From contig NC_087151.1 in the NCBI RefSeq assembly GCF_035594125.1, forward strand, positions 32,977,693-33,041,692: DNA of 64,000 nt, in the 5' to 3' direction. The notes beneath the pieces were generated by a model, which did no database searches, was not told the origin of the DNA, and saw nothing but the letters and a program-made list of their open reading frames with translations. Shown piece after piece: positions 39,826 to 62,807 of the stretch. The stretch comes from Scylla paramamosain (Eukaryota; Arthropoda; Malacostraca; Decapoda; Portunidae). Position numbers and translations under genes: made by a program. Position 1 is the first letter of the stretch; every line of letters starts with the position of its first letter.

Positions 39826-40795
39826 ATCGTCTTACCCTACACACGAGTCTGACCTCACTCTCCCCCTTCTGTTCTTCCCCTCTTTCTTCCTCTAATTCCT
39901 GCTCCTTCATCCCTCCCTCTACCCCCGTGCGTTTCCTCATCATCCTCAAGTTTATTTTTGTTCCCCCAATCTCTCATCCTCGCCCCACCCTCAGGGCCCG
40001 TTATCTTCCTTCCTCGCCCACTACCTTGTTTCCTTTATTAGCGCACGTCGGCGAATAATAATAAAAGGCAACAAGAAGTGGGGGCGCTGCCATTCTGTGT
40101 ATAAAGTAACTCGGTAAGGTGGAAGCAATCCTGCACATTTTTATTTATACAAGTTGTTTGAATACGTCTCGTTTTGGAATAGCAGAGTCATTAAGTTTAA
40201 AATGGTCGAGTGTCTGATTGACTGGTTGATTGATTGGATGATAGATGGCGCCGCAAACAAGGTCATATAGCATCATGTGGAGGGAAAAGAATATCACGTC
40301 GTAATAGGGTTCTGCGTCAGTGTCAGCGTGTGATGTGGGCTGTGCGTCATTTCGTATTCCTGATGCCAAACAGGGTGACCCATGTAACGAGAAACCCTTA
40401 TTATGTATAGCGCAGCGAAGATAGGGGTAATATTTCTGCGAGTAAAGGAGGACGAACATGAGAGAGAAAAATGAAAACGGAAAAGATTCTTGAACAGAAA
40501 CTCTAACAAAAACAAATGAAAGGAAAAAAAAAACAAATGGGCAAGTCAATTTAATTTCGGAGGTGTCGATATACCGTTCTTAAAATAAATCAAATAGACA
40601 GACTTGTATATGATGGAAGATGACACTAAGCAGGTTGAGTTAGGACTGATAAGCAAAAGACCGATGCAGCTAAAATACATGCATAATCATAATAGACACA
40701 TTTTTCAGCATCATTATACATCACTGAAGTTTATAAATTTCTGTGCTCTGAGAAATAAAGAAAACGGTGCGTAAATCTCTGAGTCAAGTGGAGAG
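39819..40795. other. anonymous DNA
   Basis: 39819-40035 is C/T-rich. The lower-strand 134-codon frame at 40145-40549 has no recognised domain. Confidence 0.5.
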
Positions 40796-41025
40796 ATAAC
40801 ACAAAACCCGCTGTTATTGTGAAGACATTTTGGAACACTCAGAATGCCGAGGACTTCTACACAAACATCCCTGAATTTAAGGTGCAAAATTATCCATTAC
40901 TTTTACCTAAAAAAAAAAGTAAATAAGACTGAAAAAACAAAATTTAATGATGACATAACAACACCTGATATTCATGAAGCAACTTATTTAAACACTCAGG
41001 ATGCAGAGGCTTTTTATTCATAAGT
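40796..41025. repeat. diverged tandem duplication, ~158-bp spacing
   Basis: GGAACACTCAGAATGCCGAG then GACTTCTA at 40832 recurs as TTAAACACTCAGGATGCAGA then GGCTTTTTA at 40988. The preceding 35 bp also align loosely. Confidence 0.55.
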
Positions 41026-41603
41026 TTTTGTGTGTAAGAAAGGAAATGATAACACACGCAGTGAATGAAACAGACACCAATAGATTTCCTCGGAGGTAAT
41101 GCATCCAGACAATGGCTCTGGAAAACTTTAAAGTTGAAATTCGAGGTGGAAGAATTAGAAGATTAAGCGAAGGATTGCAGGTGAAACACAGCCCTGTCTC
41201 TGCCGACCCTGGTAAATTACTGGGCTTCCATACTTTACCTTGACGTTGACCCAAGGGACTTTTGTTGTCATTCACTGCACCATCAGTCTCTTTATACCCA
41301 ATGCCAGGATTTAAAAATACGCTCCACGTTATCATCATTGTCTCCAATATAATGATCTTTTCTTGATTCTTGTGAATGTATTTCATATTGTAAGGCTTCC
41401 GTTGCCTCTAATGGACATTTATCAAGTGCTTTGCTGTTCGCCGATGTAATCTTAAACTGATAACTGCCGGCAAACTTTACAAGAGTGGCGGTAACCAGTT
41501 GTTGTTAGACCAATAAAATGCCTCCTGGACATCGCTTGCACCACACTCCTCCGACGATCTTGCCTCTATCTCTATTTGGCCCGTACTGAGGAACGCTTTG
41601 CTT
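41026..41603. other. anonymous DNA
   Basis: A lower-strand 122-codon frame (41018-41386) of ordinary composition overlaps the duplicated segment. I recognise no family. Confidence 0.5.
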
Positions 41604-41750
41604 TCTCAGACTATTTTCAAAGACCACATAAATCATTAACAGGGTTCTCAAGACTGTTTCTCCTTTCAATAGTGTAAAAATCTTGTTAATATGTCATCCG
41701 CGTAGCTTCAACTAGAGCCTTTTAAAAGTAGTGGAGGTGCGGCACAGAAG
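41604..41750 (-). repeat. dispersed repeat B, copy 3
   Basis: On the lower strand it reads CCACTACTTTTAAAAGGCTC, GTTGAAGCTACGCGGATG, GAGAACCCTGTTAATGATTT and ATGTGGTCTTTGAAAATAG, in the same order as copies 1 and 2. Confidence 0.75.
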
Positions 41751-44664
<2,914 letters not shown>

Positions 44665-44880
44665 GTTTGAATAAGAAAGAGAAGGAAGGAGGGACAGAAA
44701 GATATGCGATGAGAGAAAGGGATAAGTAGCTAGATTTATAAACAGATTGAGAACGTCTCTTAAAAGAAATGGACGAAGAAACTGAGGGTGCTGAACGAGT
44801 GTGGGGAAAACTAAAGAAGGTAATAGGGAGCTAAACATATAAATGGACTCGGAACGTCTCCTTAAGGAAGAAAAATGAAC
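44665..44880. repeat. ~101-bp tandem duplication, 2 units
   Basis: AGCTAGATTTATAAACAGAT then TGAGAACGTCTCTTAA at 44728 recurs at 44829 as AGCTAAACATATAAATGGAC then TCGGAACGTCTCCTTAA. Confidence 0.75.
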
Positions 44881-45109
44881 GGAGAATACCGAACATATAA
44901 AAAAGGAGAGGAAGAAAAAGAGAAAGAAACTGAGGAGAAAACACACCGACGAAGAAATACATTGTGACAAGTGCATCCGTCACTACCCTCGCACAAACAC
45001 ACCCAAACACAGACACACCACTGGAAAAAAAAAAAAACTGTGACGCGGCACTATTCGCGCTAAAGAACAAATAAGAAAAAAAAATAATAGGTGGAAAAAA
45101 AAGCGCGCC

Positions 45110-45111
<2 letters not shown>

Positions 45112-45189
<78 letters not shown>
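45112..45189. repeat. (CA)n microsatellite
   Basis: A perfect 78-bp tract preceded by GCGCGCCCG. Confidence 0.98.
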
Positions 45190-47299
<2,110 letters not shown>

Positions 47300-47417
47300 G
47301 AGGAAGGAAGGGAACAAAAAAGAGAAGACTGAAAAATACGAGGAAGGAAGGCAAGGAAAAAAAATGGATTGAAAAATACGAGGAAGGAAGGCAGGTGAAA
47401 ATAAGAAAAGAAAAACG
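47300..47417. repeat. 40-bp minisatellite, 3 units
   Basis: Units at 47300, 47340 and 47380 each begin GAGGAAGGAAGG. The first two end GAAAAATAC. Confidence 0.88.
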
Positions 47418-47952
47418 AAAACCGGCGGGCGATAAAAACGAGTAAAAGAAAGATGGACCAAAGAAAAATAAAAGAAAAGAAACTAACGTTACGACATATA
47501 ACAGAAGCAAACGTAAAGACAGAGATAAAAAAAAAAAAAACTTGAGTGAAGGATAAAAGTCGAAAGACTGGATGAAGAAGATAAAGAAGATGACGAAAGA
47601 AGGAAAAGAACAACCCAAAGAAAATTATGGGAATGACAGAACCAGATGGAGACTGAAGCAAAAGAAAAAAAAAAGAAAAAGACAACAAAAAGAGAAAGAG
47701 AAAAAGAGAGAGGGACGAAAAAGGAAACATATTAATCTAAAACTGGGAAAAAAAGTAAATAAAAAAATAAGAGACTTTTGGAGAGCTACCTGACAATACG
47801 TAAGAGAAAAAGGGACAGCAATGGGAGGGAAGGTCGAAGGTAACACTTGACGAATAATCAAAGGGTACAAATCCCGAGCTGGCGGTCTGTGGTATGAGTG
47901 GGCGAGTTAAAGAGTCCCACGTGGGAAACAGAAAAGACTAAGTGCTGGGAAC
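47418..47952. other. very A-rich purine DNA
   Basis: Mostly AAAAG/GAAAA words to about 47790. The 216-codon lower-strand Phe/Leu/Ser frame spanning 47080-47730 is compositional. Confidence 0.6.
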
Positions 47953-48056
47953 GAGGAGGAGAAGGAAGAGGAGGAAGAGGAGGAGGAGGAGGAGGAGGAG
48001 GAGGAGGAGGAGGAGGAGGAGGAGGAGGAGGAGGAGGAGGAGGAGGAGGAGGAGGA
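47953..48056. repeat. (GGA)n microsatellite
   Basis: About 104 bp of GGA, degenerate at the 5' end. Confidence 0.97.
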
Positions 48057-48124
48057 TTGACCCAAACATCAACAAATCTTGAGGTTCTTGCATGGCTGCT
48101 TGGAAACTAAATCTAATTGTTTGA

Positions 48125-48373
48125 TCAAAAGATAGGATAATTGAGGAGGAGGAGGAGGAGGAGGAGGAGGAGGAGGAGGAGGAGGAGGAGGAGGAGGAGG
48201 AGGAGGAGGAGGAGGAGGAGGAGGAAGAGAAAGAGGAAGAGGAAGAGGAAGAGGAAGAGGAAGAGGAGGAGGAGGAGGAGGACGAAAAGTATGAAGAAGA
48301 AGACGAAGACTACGACGACAACGATGATGATAATGACGACAAGAAAGTGGACGAGGACGAGGACGAGGAATGA
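48125..48373 (+). repeat. (GGA)n-(GGAAGA)n-(GAN)n array with an open acidic frame
   Basis: GGA to about 48224, GGAAGA to about 48268, then GAN triplets whose third base varies (GAC, GAA, GAT, GAG). The frame from 48125 to the TGA at 48371 reads only Glu/Asp-rich residues with a few Lys, Tyr, Asn and Val. There is no ATG, convincing acceptor or upstream exon. I treat it as a repeat, not a gene. Confidence 0.85.
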
Positions 48374-48452
48374 AAAAAAAAAAAAAAAACATTCTCCCAA
48401 AAGTCGTAACTAAAAATTAAATGAATGTACTAACATACAAAACGAGACACAG

Positions 48453-48454
<2 letters not shown>

Positions 48455-48503
<49 letters not shown>

Positions 48504-48609
48504 GGAAACACTCCACTTGACTTCTCGATTTGCATACATTATCATTCAAATATTCAACCTAAAATAATCACTGAACATTACACTACATACATACATACAT
48601 ACATACATA
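48455..48609. repeat. (CA)n and (CATA)n
   Basis: CA at 48455-48501 and a CATA tetranucleotide at 48585-48609, separated by 83 bp. Confidence 0.95.
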
Positions 48610-48797
48610 TCTGGTCCTCTTATACTATTAGAACACAAAATCCAAGGCAAACAAAGCGAAACACACGTTGGGAGGCGCTCAACACGATAAATACATCAAA
48701 GACAATACAATTTCCTCTTATCACTGCCAGCCCGTTGTTGTCACCTTCCCTTTTACGCCGCGAACATTTATGCCTTTGTTTTAAATTGCATCGTTCC

Positions 48798-48965
48798 CTC
48801 ATTAGCATTGTTTTCAAAGGCCACAGAGATGACAAATTCGGTTACTATAGGTGTCTTTTCCTGTTTGATAGCATGTAATCCTTGTTAAACTATCACTAGA
48901 ATCATGAAAATGTCCTTCGAAAACTCCAATAACTTGTTTTAAAATCTACATCAGACGCCGAAATG
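48798..48965 (-). repeat. dispersed repeat B, copy 4
   Basis: On the lower strand: TTTTCATGATTCTAGTGATA, TTAACAAGGATTACATG, TTGTCATCTCTGTGGCCTTT then GAAAACAATGCTAATGAG. Confidence 0.75.
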
Positions 48966-50596
48966 TTTAAGAATAAGGATTAAATTTTTTACCTTTCCTC
49001 CTCCTCCTCCTCCACCTCTTCTTCTTCCCCTCCACAAGGTGTCACAGCGCACGTAGCCACCCTCCTATCCTCCACTCGCGCGAGAAGTAACAGTAACTTT
49101 CACATTAATACGCCGTTAAGAGGGGAAAAGGTGCCGCGGGAAAGAGGCAGGAGGGAGGTAACAGTGAGGTGGTGAGGCATCGGTGGGGGCGTGAATGGGT
49201 TGGGAGGGAGTGTCAAAATTGTGTTCTGTTTCTTTTCTTTCCTTTTTTTTTTATCCTCGCAAAAAAAAAAAAAAAAAAAATCCCGTGTATCTATTTATGT
49301 CTCCCCGTTGCCTATCCATCTATCGTGTTTTACTCATCTCTCTCCATTTATAAACATGGCAGCGAATCTCTTCATCCCCCGGAACACTACTGCAAATCCT
49401 CCAGCCGAAGAAATACATTTATACATTATTGCTCGTACCGATTTCTCTTCCTCACCGTCTTTTCTCCAAAGTCCGTCTCTTTTTTTTCTCTTTCCTTTGC
49501 TCGCCCTCGCTCCCTCCTCGCCCTGTTAATGTCGGTCTCTAATATTTCGGGTTGCACCGCTGCTCAGAAAGAGGTGCGCCGCTGGCAAGAATAACCCATC
49601 AAACTTTATAGCAAATTCCAGAATGGTAGAAAAGTTTGCAAAAATTCTGCTGATTCCTGCAAAAGCTACTTGACTACACCGTCGAGAGTTTTTAGTGAAG
49701 GGGGTAAAAAAATAATGGGGTTTGTTTAACGAGTTATTCAGCTGAGGAAAGGAGGGAATGGTGCTCAGATTTTCAATTGGATTACGGACTCAAGAAGTGC
49801 AATTTCTCTACGAACGACGTATGTAAATATGAACTGTAGGGACGAGAGTCCGTGTGTCTTCAAAAGATTCTCGGATGAAGATAATCTCGACTTTTATACA
49901 GCGTGTATTGGTACATGTCTTAGTAATACTGAATGCACATTCATGACACTATCACTTAACCAATATATGACGATCAATATTTTGTTACCGTCTAATAAAG
50001 CATGGCTTGCTTCATCCAACCAGCACCACCACCAAGCCGCCCCATCACCTCCACCTCAAGAGGCTGTGACGCCTCCACCTGAGTACAAGTGCCGTACGGG
50101 AAGCGTTTCTTTAGCCGCATTGTGCCTCAACGTCTAAGAGAGTCAGGTTGTGGCGTCCTTTCATGGTGTGTGTCCTTTGGGCACGACCGTCTCCACTTCA
50201 GTGTTTTACCGGGCGAGTGTCGTCTTTAAAGTGTACCTTACTTTAAAGTGTCACATTTAAGTGTACCAACCGCCCCTTGTGTCGTTGCTTCGCTGGAAGC
50301 CCCCGCAGCACGCCGTGTTGCTGACGTACCTTCCAATCAGCTGGCGTGACGCGCCGTAACGCAGCGCCCAACATTACTGCTAATGAAACTATTCCGGTGC
50401 AGCCCTCCAGCTCCGGTGCTGCGACTAATTTTGTGACTGGATGACCGACAGACGCTAATGCACAATCAGTCACCTGCGCCCACATGAAGGCTGATTAACG
50501 AACGCACATATTACCTCAAAAAAATCTCGTATCAAAGATGGAGAGGAACGGGTTGCGGTAATGGCGCGGCGTGTAGATTTACTCTGGCGGAGCGTG
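48966..50596. other. 1.6 kb anonymous DNA
   Basis: TCC run near 48999-49016 and an A run of 20 at 49261-49280. A 102-codon frame at 49829-50137 has several Cys but no recognisable domain. No gene called. Confidence 0.5.
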
Positions 50597-50708
50597 TGGC
50601 GGCGGCGGCGGTGGCGGCGCTAGAGGTGGAGGTGTTGGTGGTGGTGCTGGTGGTGGTGTGGGTGAGTTGTGATAGTGGTGGCGATGGAGGTAGTGGTGCT
50701 ACTGCTTT

Positions 50709-50756
<48 letters not shown>

Positions 50757-50830
50757 GTTTCTATGCATATATGTATGTACAAGTATGCATGTATGTATAT
50801 GTGTATGCACTGTATGTATGTATGTATGTA
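50597..50830. repeat. GGC/GGT triplets, (GT)n, (GTAT)n
   Basis: Degenerate GGC/GGT at 50597-50662, GT at 50711-50754, decaying GTAT/GCAT tetranucleotide at 50769-50830. Confidence 0.93.
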
Positions 50831-53800
50831 CGTGCGAGAATCCGTGCTCGCCCCAGTAACACCCTTCCATCCGTGCACGTCTTTGCATGAGCCTGCATAA
50901 GACCGGCGTCCGCTGAGCCACTCACCGCAAAAAGTCTCGTCCATCGTGATCCGCAGATAACCCGTTGGACTCCGCGATAACGAGATTGCCGCGGCTTCCA
51001 ACCTTTGAAAGAAACTCCACCACCGCACATCATCCCGCCGCCGCCATCACCACCCATCACCACCCGCGCCGCTTCCCAACTCCAGGATAAAGACCAGATC
51101 TCATGGGACTCTCTACGTCTCCTCCGGGCAAAAGAAAAGGCAGAGACGGACGCACAATCACACACGACACCGAATTTCGAACACGGGAAGCCATAAAGGG
51201 ATACGAAATACGGTAAATGCAAGATATCATGTCAAGAAATATATACAATTTTTGACAGAAAAATGCCGGGCGCTGTTTCTCCTCCAAGCAATAAAGGAAA
51301 AGAAAAATAACAAAAGGAAACACTATATGAATTTACGAACTCTGGTAAATGGCAATGATTTCACTTGTCATGAAAGACACACAGATACTGGCAGTGAAAG
51401 GCAAATGGAAGATTTGCACTCGTTAACAATAATGGGTCGGCTCTTAATGCTTCTCTTCACACACCGTACTGTAAAATAAAGCATATTCATTAATGCCCAG
51501 AAAGGTTGGTAACGAAGCCTAGAAAATAAAAAGGGAATTCGTAAGCTAACGCAGAGGAAGTGCTTGGGTCATGGCGGTGGAAAACAGAGAAAAAAGTTTC
51601 GGTCCGGTAACCTTCTCTGCCCTCATTTGAATTCCAAATCTCAGACGCTAAATCCGGAAGCAATGGATTGTTTTTCTCGGTAAGGTGAGCGGGAGGGGAG
51701 GAGAAAGAGGAGAAGGAAGGGGAGGAGGAAGAGGAGGACGAAGAGGATGAGCAAGAATACGACGACGATGACGACGGGAATCTGGAGGGGGGGAGCGAGG
51801 CAATGGGAGTGAGACTGTGCTTGGGAGGAAGGAGATGTGTGGAGATGTGCGGGGATGCGAGGGGAAAGAGCAGGTAGCACAAGAAGCAGCAGCGCGGCGG
51901 AGGCGTTGCCAGTGGCGGCGGCAGTAACACAGGCGACAAAAATGCGAGGTAAGAAACGTACCACAAGCAAACTGTTGGAAGGAATTGATGGTTAAAGTTC
52001 CTAAAAGGTAGTCGCAGGAGAGTACCGCGGCAGTTCACGACAGTGGTCCCGGCACACTTGTCTGGTGGGGTCGCGTGGCGTGAGAACCGCCTGGTGAAGG
52101 CCGGAGTGAAAGAAAGAGGATAGTCGATGGTTGCAGCGAACAAAACTTACACGTGCATAAACTCACGCATAGAGCAGGAGAGTGTAAAGTCTCAGGAGTG
52201 GGGATGAAAGGAAAGCGATATCATGACTCAAGTTCCTCTGAGGCGCGACAACCGACCAGAGCGCAAAAGGTCTCATAATTTGAAAGCATAACAGGAGAGT
52301 TACCATAAAAGGAGAGAACCTCGGCAAAATGGTATCTCCTTCCCGCTCTATACACTGGGTGACCGGGACTCCACCTCCTCCTCAGAGACGTGCAATACTC
52401 GCGCGAGAATGGTTCATAATACCCACTGCGTCGAGGGTTCGGAGTCCAACAATGCCGTGACGTATGGCTATCGACTATGGAAAACTTCAAGAACCTTCAA
52501 AACTGTTTACCCAAGGTTGTGCGCGTCCCGATGTCTGTCAGGGAAAGGAGGGGGAAGCAGAAGCCTCGAGCTGTTTTCTGCCTCAACGCAAAAATCCCGT
52601 ATGATATTTTCTCCTCTTGCCTCTTGTGAACAGAAAGAAACCTTTAATTTATTTTCCTGTCAGTGTTCCATTTCACAAGAACTCTGCACTTTGATCTTCC
52701 CTGGTTATTGGTTCCCTGGGGCTGACGCGTTCACTTGCTTTCTCGTCGGTGTACGTCAAGTGCTTTTACATTGCTTTTCCGGTGAGAGAAAAAAAAGGCA
52801 AGTCTTATTTTATATTTGTTTTTTCCTTCGGGTCGGCGTGTGCTGGTCGTCAGATGCTTCCAGAGAGTCGTTCGGGCGCCTGGCGAGGCCGAGTCGTTGG
52901 TATGCTGCTCCTGGCGGCCATTCCGCGGAGTTAGTCACCTCGCTCGTTAAAACTGGTGCTTGGCCTCGGAGACTAACTGTTATCCCCGGCTAATGGCAAA
53001 TAAAGTTACAGTCTTGACTTTATTCTTATTGTTTTTATGATTCCACTTACACTTTACTGACCTTTCAGTCTCAATATTTTTTGCTAATTACACGACGGTA
53101 ATATTAGTCCCCAGGTGAGGATGAATGTGACAGGAATGAATTATAATAAAAAGTAAGAGGTCGTTAATCAAGGGGACAGCGGCACGCCACCGTATACGTA
53201 CACCTTTTGTTTCTTTGGTGCGGCACACTTCCCTCGTTCGTCAGTCACGCCAACTATCATCACGGGGCGGACGCGCGCGTTCCCGCCGCCAATGCGCAGC
53301 TTCACCCTTCACCAAATAGATTTTTACCTCGTCTCGATAAATTATTGCTTCCATGCTGTTTGAAAATAGCTTACTAATCCACTTTCCTGAAAGAAGCAGA
53401 GCAATTTGGGTTCATACATAATTGTGAGATAAAGAAAAATACGAATTTCTATATGGAAAAAGCGTTTCATGTGCAGTTGTTTGTTTCTATGGAATGAAAC
53501 ACCGTCAATACTACAATGTTTTCAGGGTACTTTTCAGATTTCAGTCTTTTTCTCGTTTGAAACCGAGGGCTGAGCGCTGCTTCCCACAAAGGGCTGCGGC
53601 TCCCTGCTGTGGCTGTAATAGGGATTGTTGTACCTTTATCCCTTTGTGTATGAATACAGCTTCAGGTTCGCTCCTTCAGCTGCCACCTCCTCCACCACGG
53701 CGCCAGGCACAGCACTCCACCGTGTTCCCCTTAACCAGGAAGGAAACCACTTCATACTAACTCAATTACGCGACATCACTCTGGCAGGTTACGTGTACAC

Positions 53801-53839
53801 GCTATTGTGGTGAACACGCTCACGTTTACGCGCGCGCAA

Positions 53840-53840
<1 letters not shown>
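50831..53840. other. 3 kb with no array; longest simple-repeat-poor stretch
   Basis: 51690-52000 is purine-rich; a GAN-triplet run at 51722-51780 gives a second short acidic reading. The 217-codon lower-strand frame (51490-52143) and 194-codon upper-strand frame (52409-52993) have no domain I know. At 53260-53300 there is a CpG-rich patch with GTTCCCGCCGCCAATGCGC. If a gene boundary exists in this window, this is a reasonable place to look. Confidence 0.4.

Positions 53841-53906
<66 letters not shown>
53841..53906. repeat. (CA)n microsatellite
   Basis: A perfect 66-bp tract adjoining the 3' end of repeat A copy 4. Confidence 0.98.
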
Positions 53907-53907
<1 letters not shown>

Positions 53908-53909
<2 letters not shown>

Positions 53910-54190
53910 GAAAGTGAAGAACAGAAGAAAACAAAGGACTGCAACAAGCCATTAGGCCTACATATAGCATTCCCTGTATGGAATATGCCTACCTGTTCCC
54001 ACCTGTCATCTCCATCCATAAATTTGTCTACATAGTCTTATTTTAGGGTTCCCTATTGACTTAGCAAAACTTCATTACTTAGTCTATTTCAATTATCTAC
54101 CACACTGAGATAAGAAGAGATTGATACGTTTACTCATGCCTAATTAACATTTCTATACAATACCTACTTCTGTACGCCCACGTGTAGCAT
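53908..54190 (-). repeat. dispersed repeat A, copy 4 (longest)
   Basis: On the lower strand it ends ATATGTAGGCCTAATGGCTT then GTTGCAGTCCTTTG..TTTTCTTCTG. Upstream it reads GGAACAGGTAGGCATATTCC, CAAATTTATGGATGGAGATG and TTTTGCTAAGTCAATAGGG. After the 3' end the lower strand runs into (TG)n, so the array may be the element's tail. Confidence 0.7.
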
Positions 54191-54875
<685 letters not shown>

Positions 54876-54965
54876 ATCTCTGGTGCAAAAGCATCGCATC
54901 GAAAAGACTTTTAAATTGAGTCATGTTTATCTTTAATTAGTTCATAACTGCTCCTTGACGCGACG

Positions 54966-55759
<794 letters not shown>

Positions 55760-55871
55760 GGTAATGACATTCTGGGTGCTTGTGTTTTATTACTAATGGC
55801 TAGACTGCACAGTAACGTGGGCGATGTGACAGATGCCTCTTGAAGAAACATGGAAATTCAATGACTGACCG

Positions 55872-56100
<229 letters not shown>

Positions 56101-56282
56101 GGGTCCTCTTTTCTCCGCGCAGCAATGTCAAAATCGCCATTAGTCTCCATCCTCCTGTTATATACTTTTTGACGAATGTTGCTCGTTTATCACGCATGAT
56201 TACGTGCTAACCTTCCCTTCTGCCCCAATCCATCTCCTTGCTTGCCGCCTCCCTCTCTCGTTTGTCTTCTTCGATCGTATTA

Positions 56283-56355
56283 TATTACCCTACCGTTATT
56301 ATCATTGTTATTGCTACCGCTACTTTTGTTGTTATTATTATCATTATTATTATTA

Positions 56356-56389
<34 letters not shown>

Positions 56390-56468
56390 CATTATTATTA
56401 TTGTTATTATTATCAATATTATTATTACTATTATTTTATTATTATTATTATTATTGTTATTATTATTC
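56283..56468. repeat. degenerate (TTA)n
   Basis: TTA triplets with TTG, TCA and CTA variants, densest at 56328-56468. Confidence 0.93.
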
Positions 56469-56566
56469 ATTGTGTAAGGTTGCTATTGTGTTTTCTGATT
56501 ATATGTTTGTCTTTTCATTCATATGTTTCCCGTTTTTAATTACGCGTTTTGTCTGCGTGTTGCTTC

Positions 56567-58804
<2,238 letters not shown>

Positions 58805-58977
58805 GAATACCGTGAGCCAGGGGGAACAAGAGGAGGGCACGTGGTAGGTGAGTGCAGGTGAGTAGGTGAGGTGACTTAAGCAAGAAGATGAAGCCACACA
58901 TTCAGTCGGCAAGTGTATTTCTTACCCCGAGAGATAACAAACTTAGGAACATTCAGGCCAAGGTACGTGTCAGAGAG

Positions 58978-58980
<3 letters not shown>

Positions 58981-59070
<90 letters not shown>
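58981..59070. repeat. (GA)n microsatellite
   Basis: A perfect 90-bp tract. Confidence 0.98.
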
Positions 59071-59073
<3 letters not shown>

Positions 59074-59793
59074 CTGACTCTTCCACTTCTGATTCATCCT
59101 TTTCTCTCCTCTCCTCCTTACTTTCCCATTTACTCCTCCATTACTAACACCACCGCCAGCACCACCACCACCACCATCATATCCTTCATGCTCACTACAC
59201 CACCACTATCATCATCTCTACCTCCACTATCATCATCACTTCCAATATCACCACCTCTCCTTTACTACAACCATCATCATCACCATTAACCTCTTCATCT
59301 TGTCCCCCACCACGACTGCCAGCACCACTAAGACAACTGGCACCACTTTTTTTATTATCACTGTCACTATCATCATCATCATCACCATCACTTTATCCTC
59401 TTACTCTTACGACATCACCAATACTAGCACCCATTTCTTCTTGGGCAAAATCACCACTTTCTTTTCCCTTCCTCCCAACGCTACTACTACCATCACCATC
59501 ACTACTATCACCACCATTACCAGCAAGACCCGCCCAGTAGCCAATACCACCACCACCACTGCTACTACCACCACCACCACTACCACCACCACCACCATCA
59601 AGTCTCGAGTAATCCCCGAGACAAGTGTTACCCTGTGGAATTGAATCTCCGTGACTCTCTCCCCGCATCCTCCCCTCGCTCTGAGCTCCTCACGCCCTTT
59701 GTCCCTGTGGCCATCTTCCTCCTCCTGCCACTCCACTCCTCTCTTTCCCCCTCTTCTTTCTCCTTTTTCAATGTTGTTTTTCTCTTTGATATT

Positions 59794-59796
<3 letters not shown>
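59071..59796. repeat. CAY/ACC trinucleotide-rich, pyrimidine-biased block
   Basis: Repeated ACC, ATC and CAT triplets at 59140-59290, 59360-59400 and 59480-59610 give Thr- and Ser-rich frames of about 114-133 codons. The triplets occur in changing phase, so I read them as decayed trinucleotide repeats. Confidence 0.75.

Positions 59797-59878
<82 letters not shown>
59797..59878. repeat. (CT)n microsatellite
   Basis: A perfect 82-bp tract. Confidence 0.98.
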
Positions 59879-61514
<1,636 letters not shown>

Positions 61515-61582
61515 AGAAGAATAAGAAGAAAAAAAGATGAAGAAGAAGAAGAGAGGGAAAAAAGTTGAGGAAAAGAAGGGAA

Positions 61583-61583
61583 G

Positions 61584-61618
<35 letters not shown>

Positions 61619-61696
61619 AAAGAAAACTATATAGAAGATACAGACTATAAAGGCTATAAAGGAGGAGGAGGAGGAGGAGGAGGAGGAGGAGGAGGA
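61583..61696. repeat. (CAA)n and (GGA)n
   Basis: CAA at 61583-61617 and GGA at 61660-61696. Confidence 0.95.
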
Positions 61697-61797
61697 AACT
61701 AACCAGAATTTGACCTTCTTGGCGGGGAACTCGGACCCGACACATGTCACTTCAAGTTTCGTTAGGGAAGGGAAGGAGCGGGCGAGAAGAGAGATCA

Positions 61798-61800
<3 letters not shown>

Positions 61801-61883
<83 letters not shown>
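61801..61883. repeat. (AG)n-G run
   Basis: AG to 61874 followed by a G run to 61883. Confidence 0.97.
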
Positions 61884-62121
61884 AAAGGAGGGGGAGTCGA
61901 GAAGCGAGGGGTGAAGAAAAGCGTCTTGTCAAACCTTTGTCATACTCGACTCCCTTCCCACGCGTCCGTAAACATTCCTTTGTTGATGTCTTGTCTCCCA
62001 TCAGTCGCATCCAGTGTCACGTTTGTTGATTCATCTTTATGTTTTCAAACGATTATGATAATTATCCATTCCCTGGTGTTATTTTTTTTATTATCTATTA
62101 CCGTTGCTGTTTTTACTGATT

Positions 62122-62690
<569 letters not shown>

Positions 62691-62807
62691 AGCGGCAGCA
62701 TAACTAATTCAGAGATGATAAGAGGCAGACTTGTGTATAGTACAGTTCCCCAAGTTTCACCCCTCCTTCGCCTGGTGGTGGTGACGGCAAAGTTCGCTAA
62801 TATCACT

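Noticed and set aside
49829..50137. 102-codon frame with several cysteines, possible small secreted peptide
   Set aside because: No signal peptide at the start, cysteines not in a known spacing, and the C-terminal part derives from CAC/CCT triplets.
51490..52143. 217-codon lower-strand open frame
   Set aside because: Ser-rich middle is the complement of a GAN/GGA purine tract; the flanks show no domain.
52409..52993. 194-codon upper-strand open frame in array-free DNA
   Set aside because: Ordinary composition but no motif, no repeatable homology known to me, and only moderate length for chance in GC-richer DNA. A protein search would settle it.
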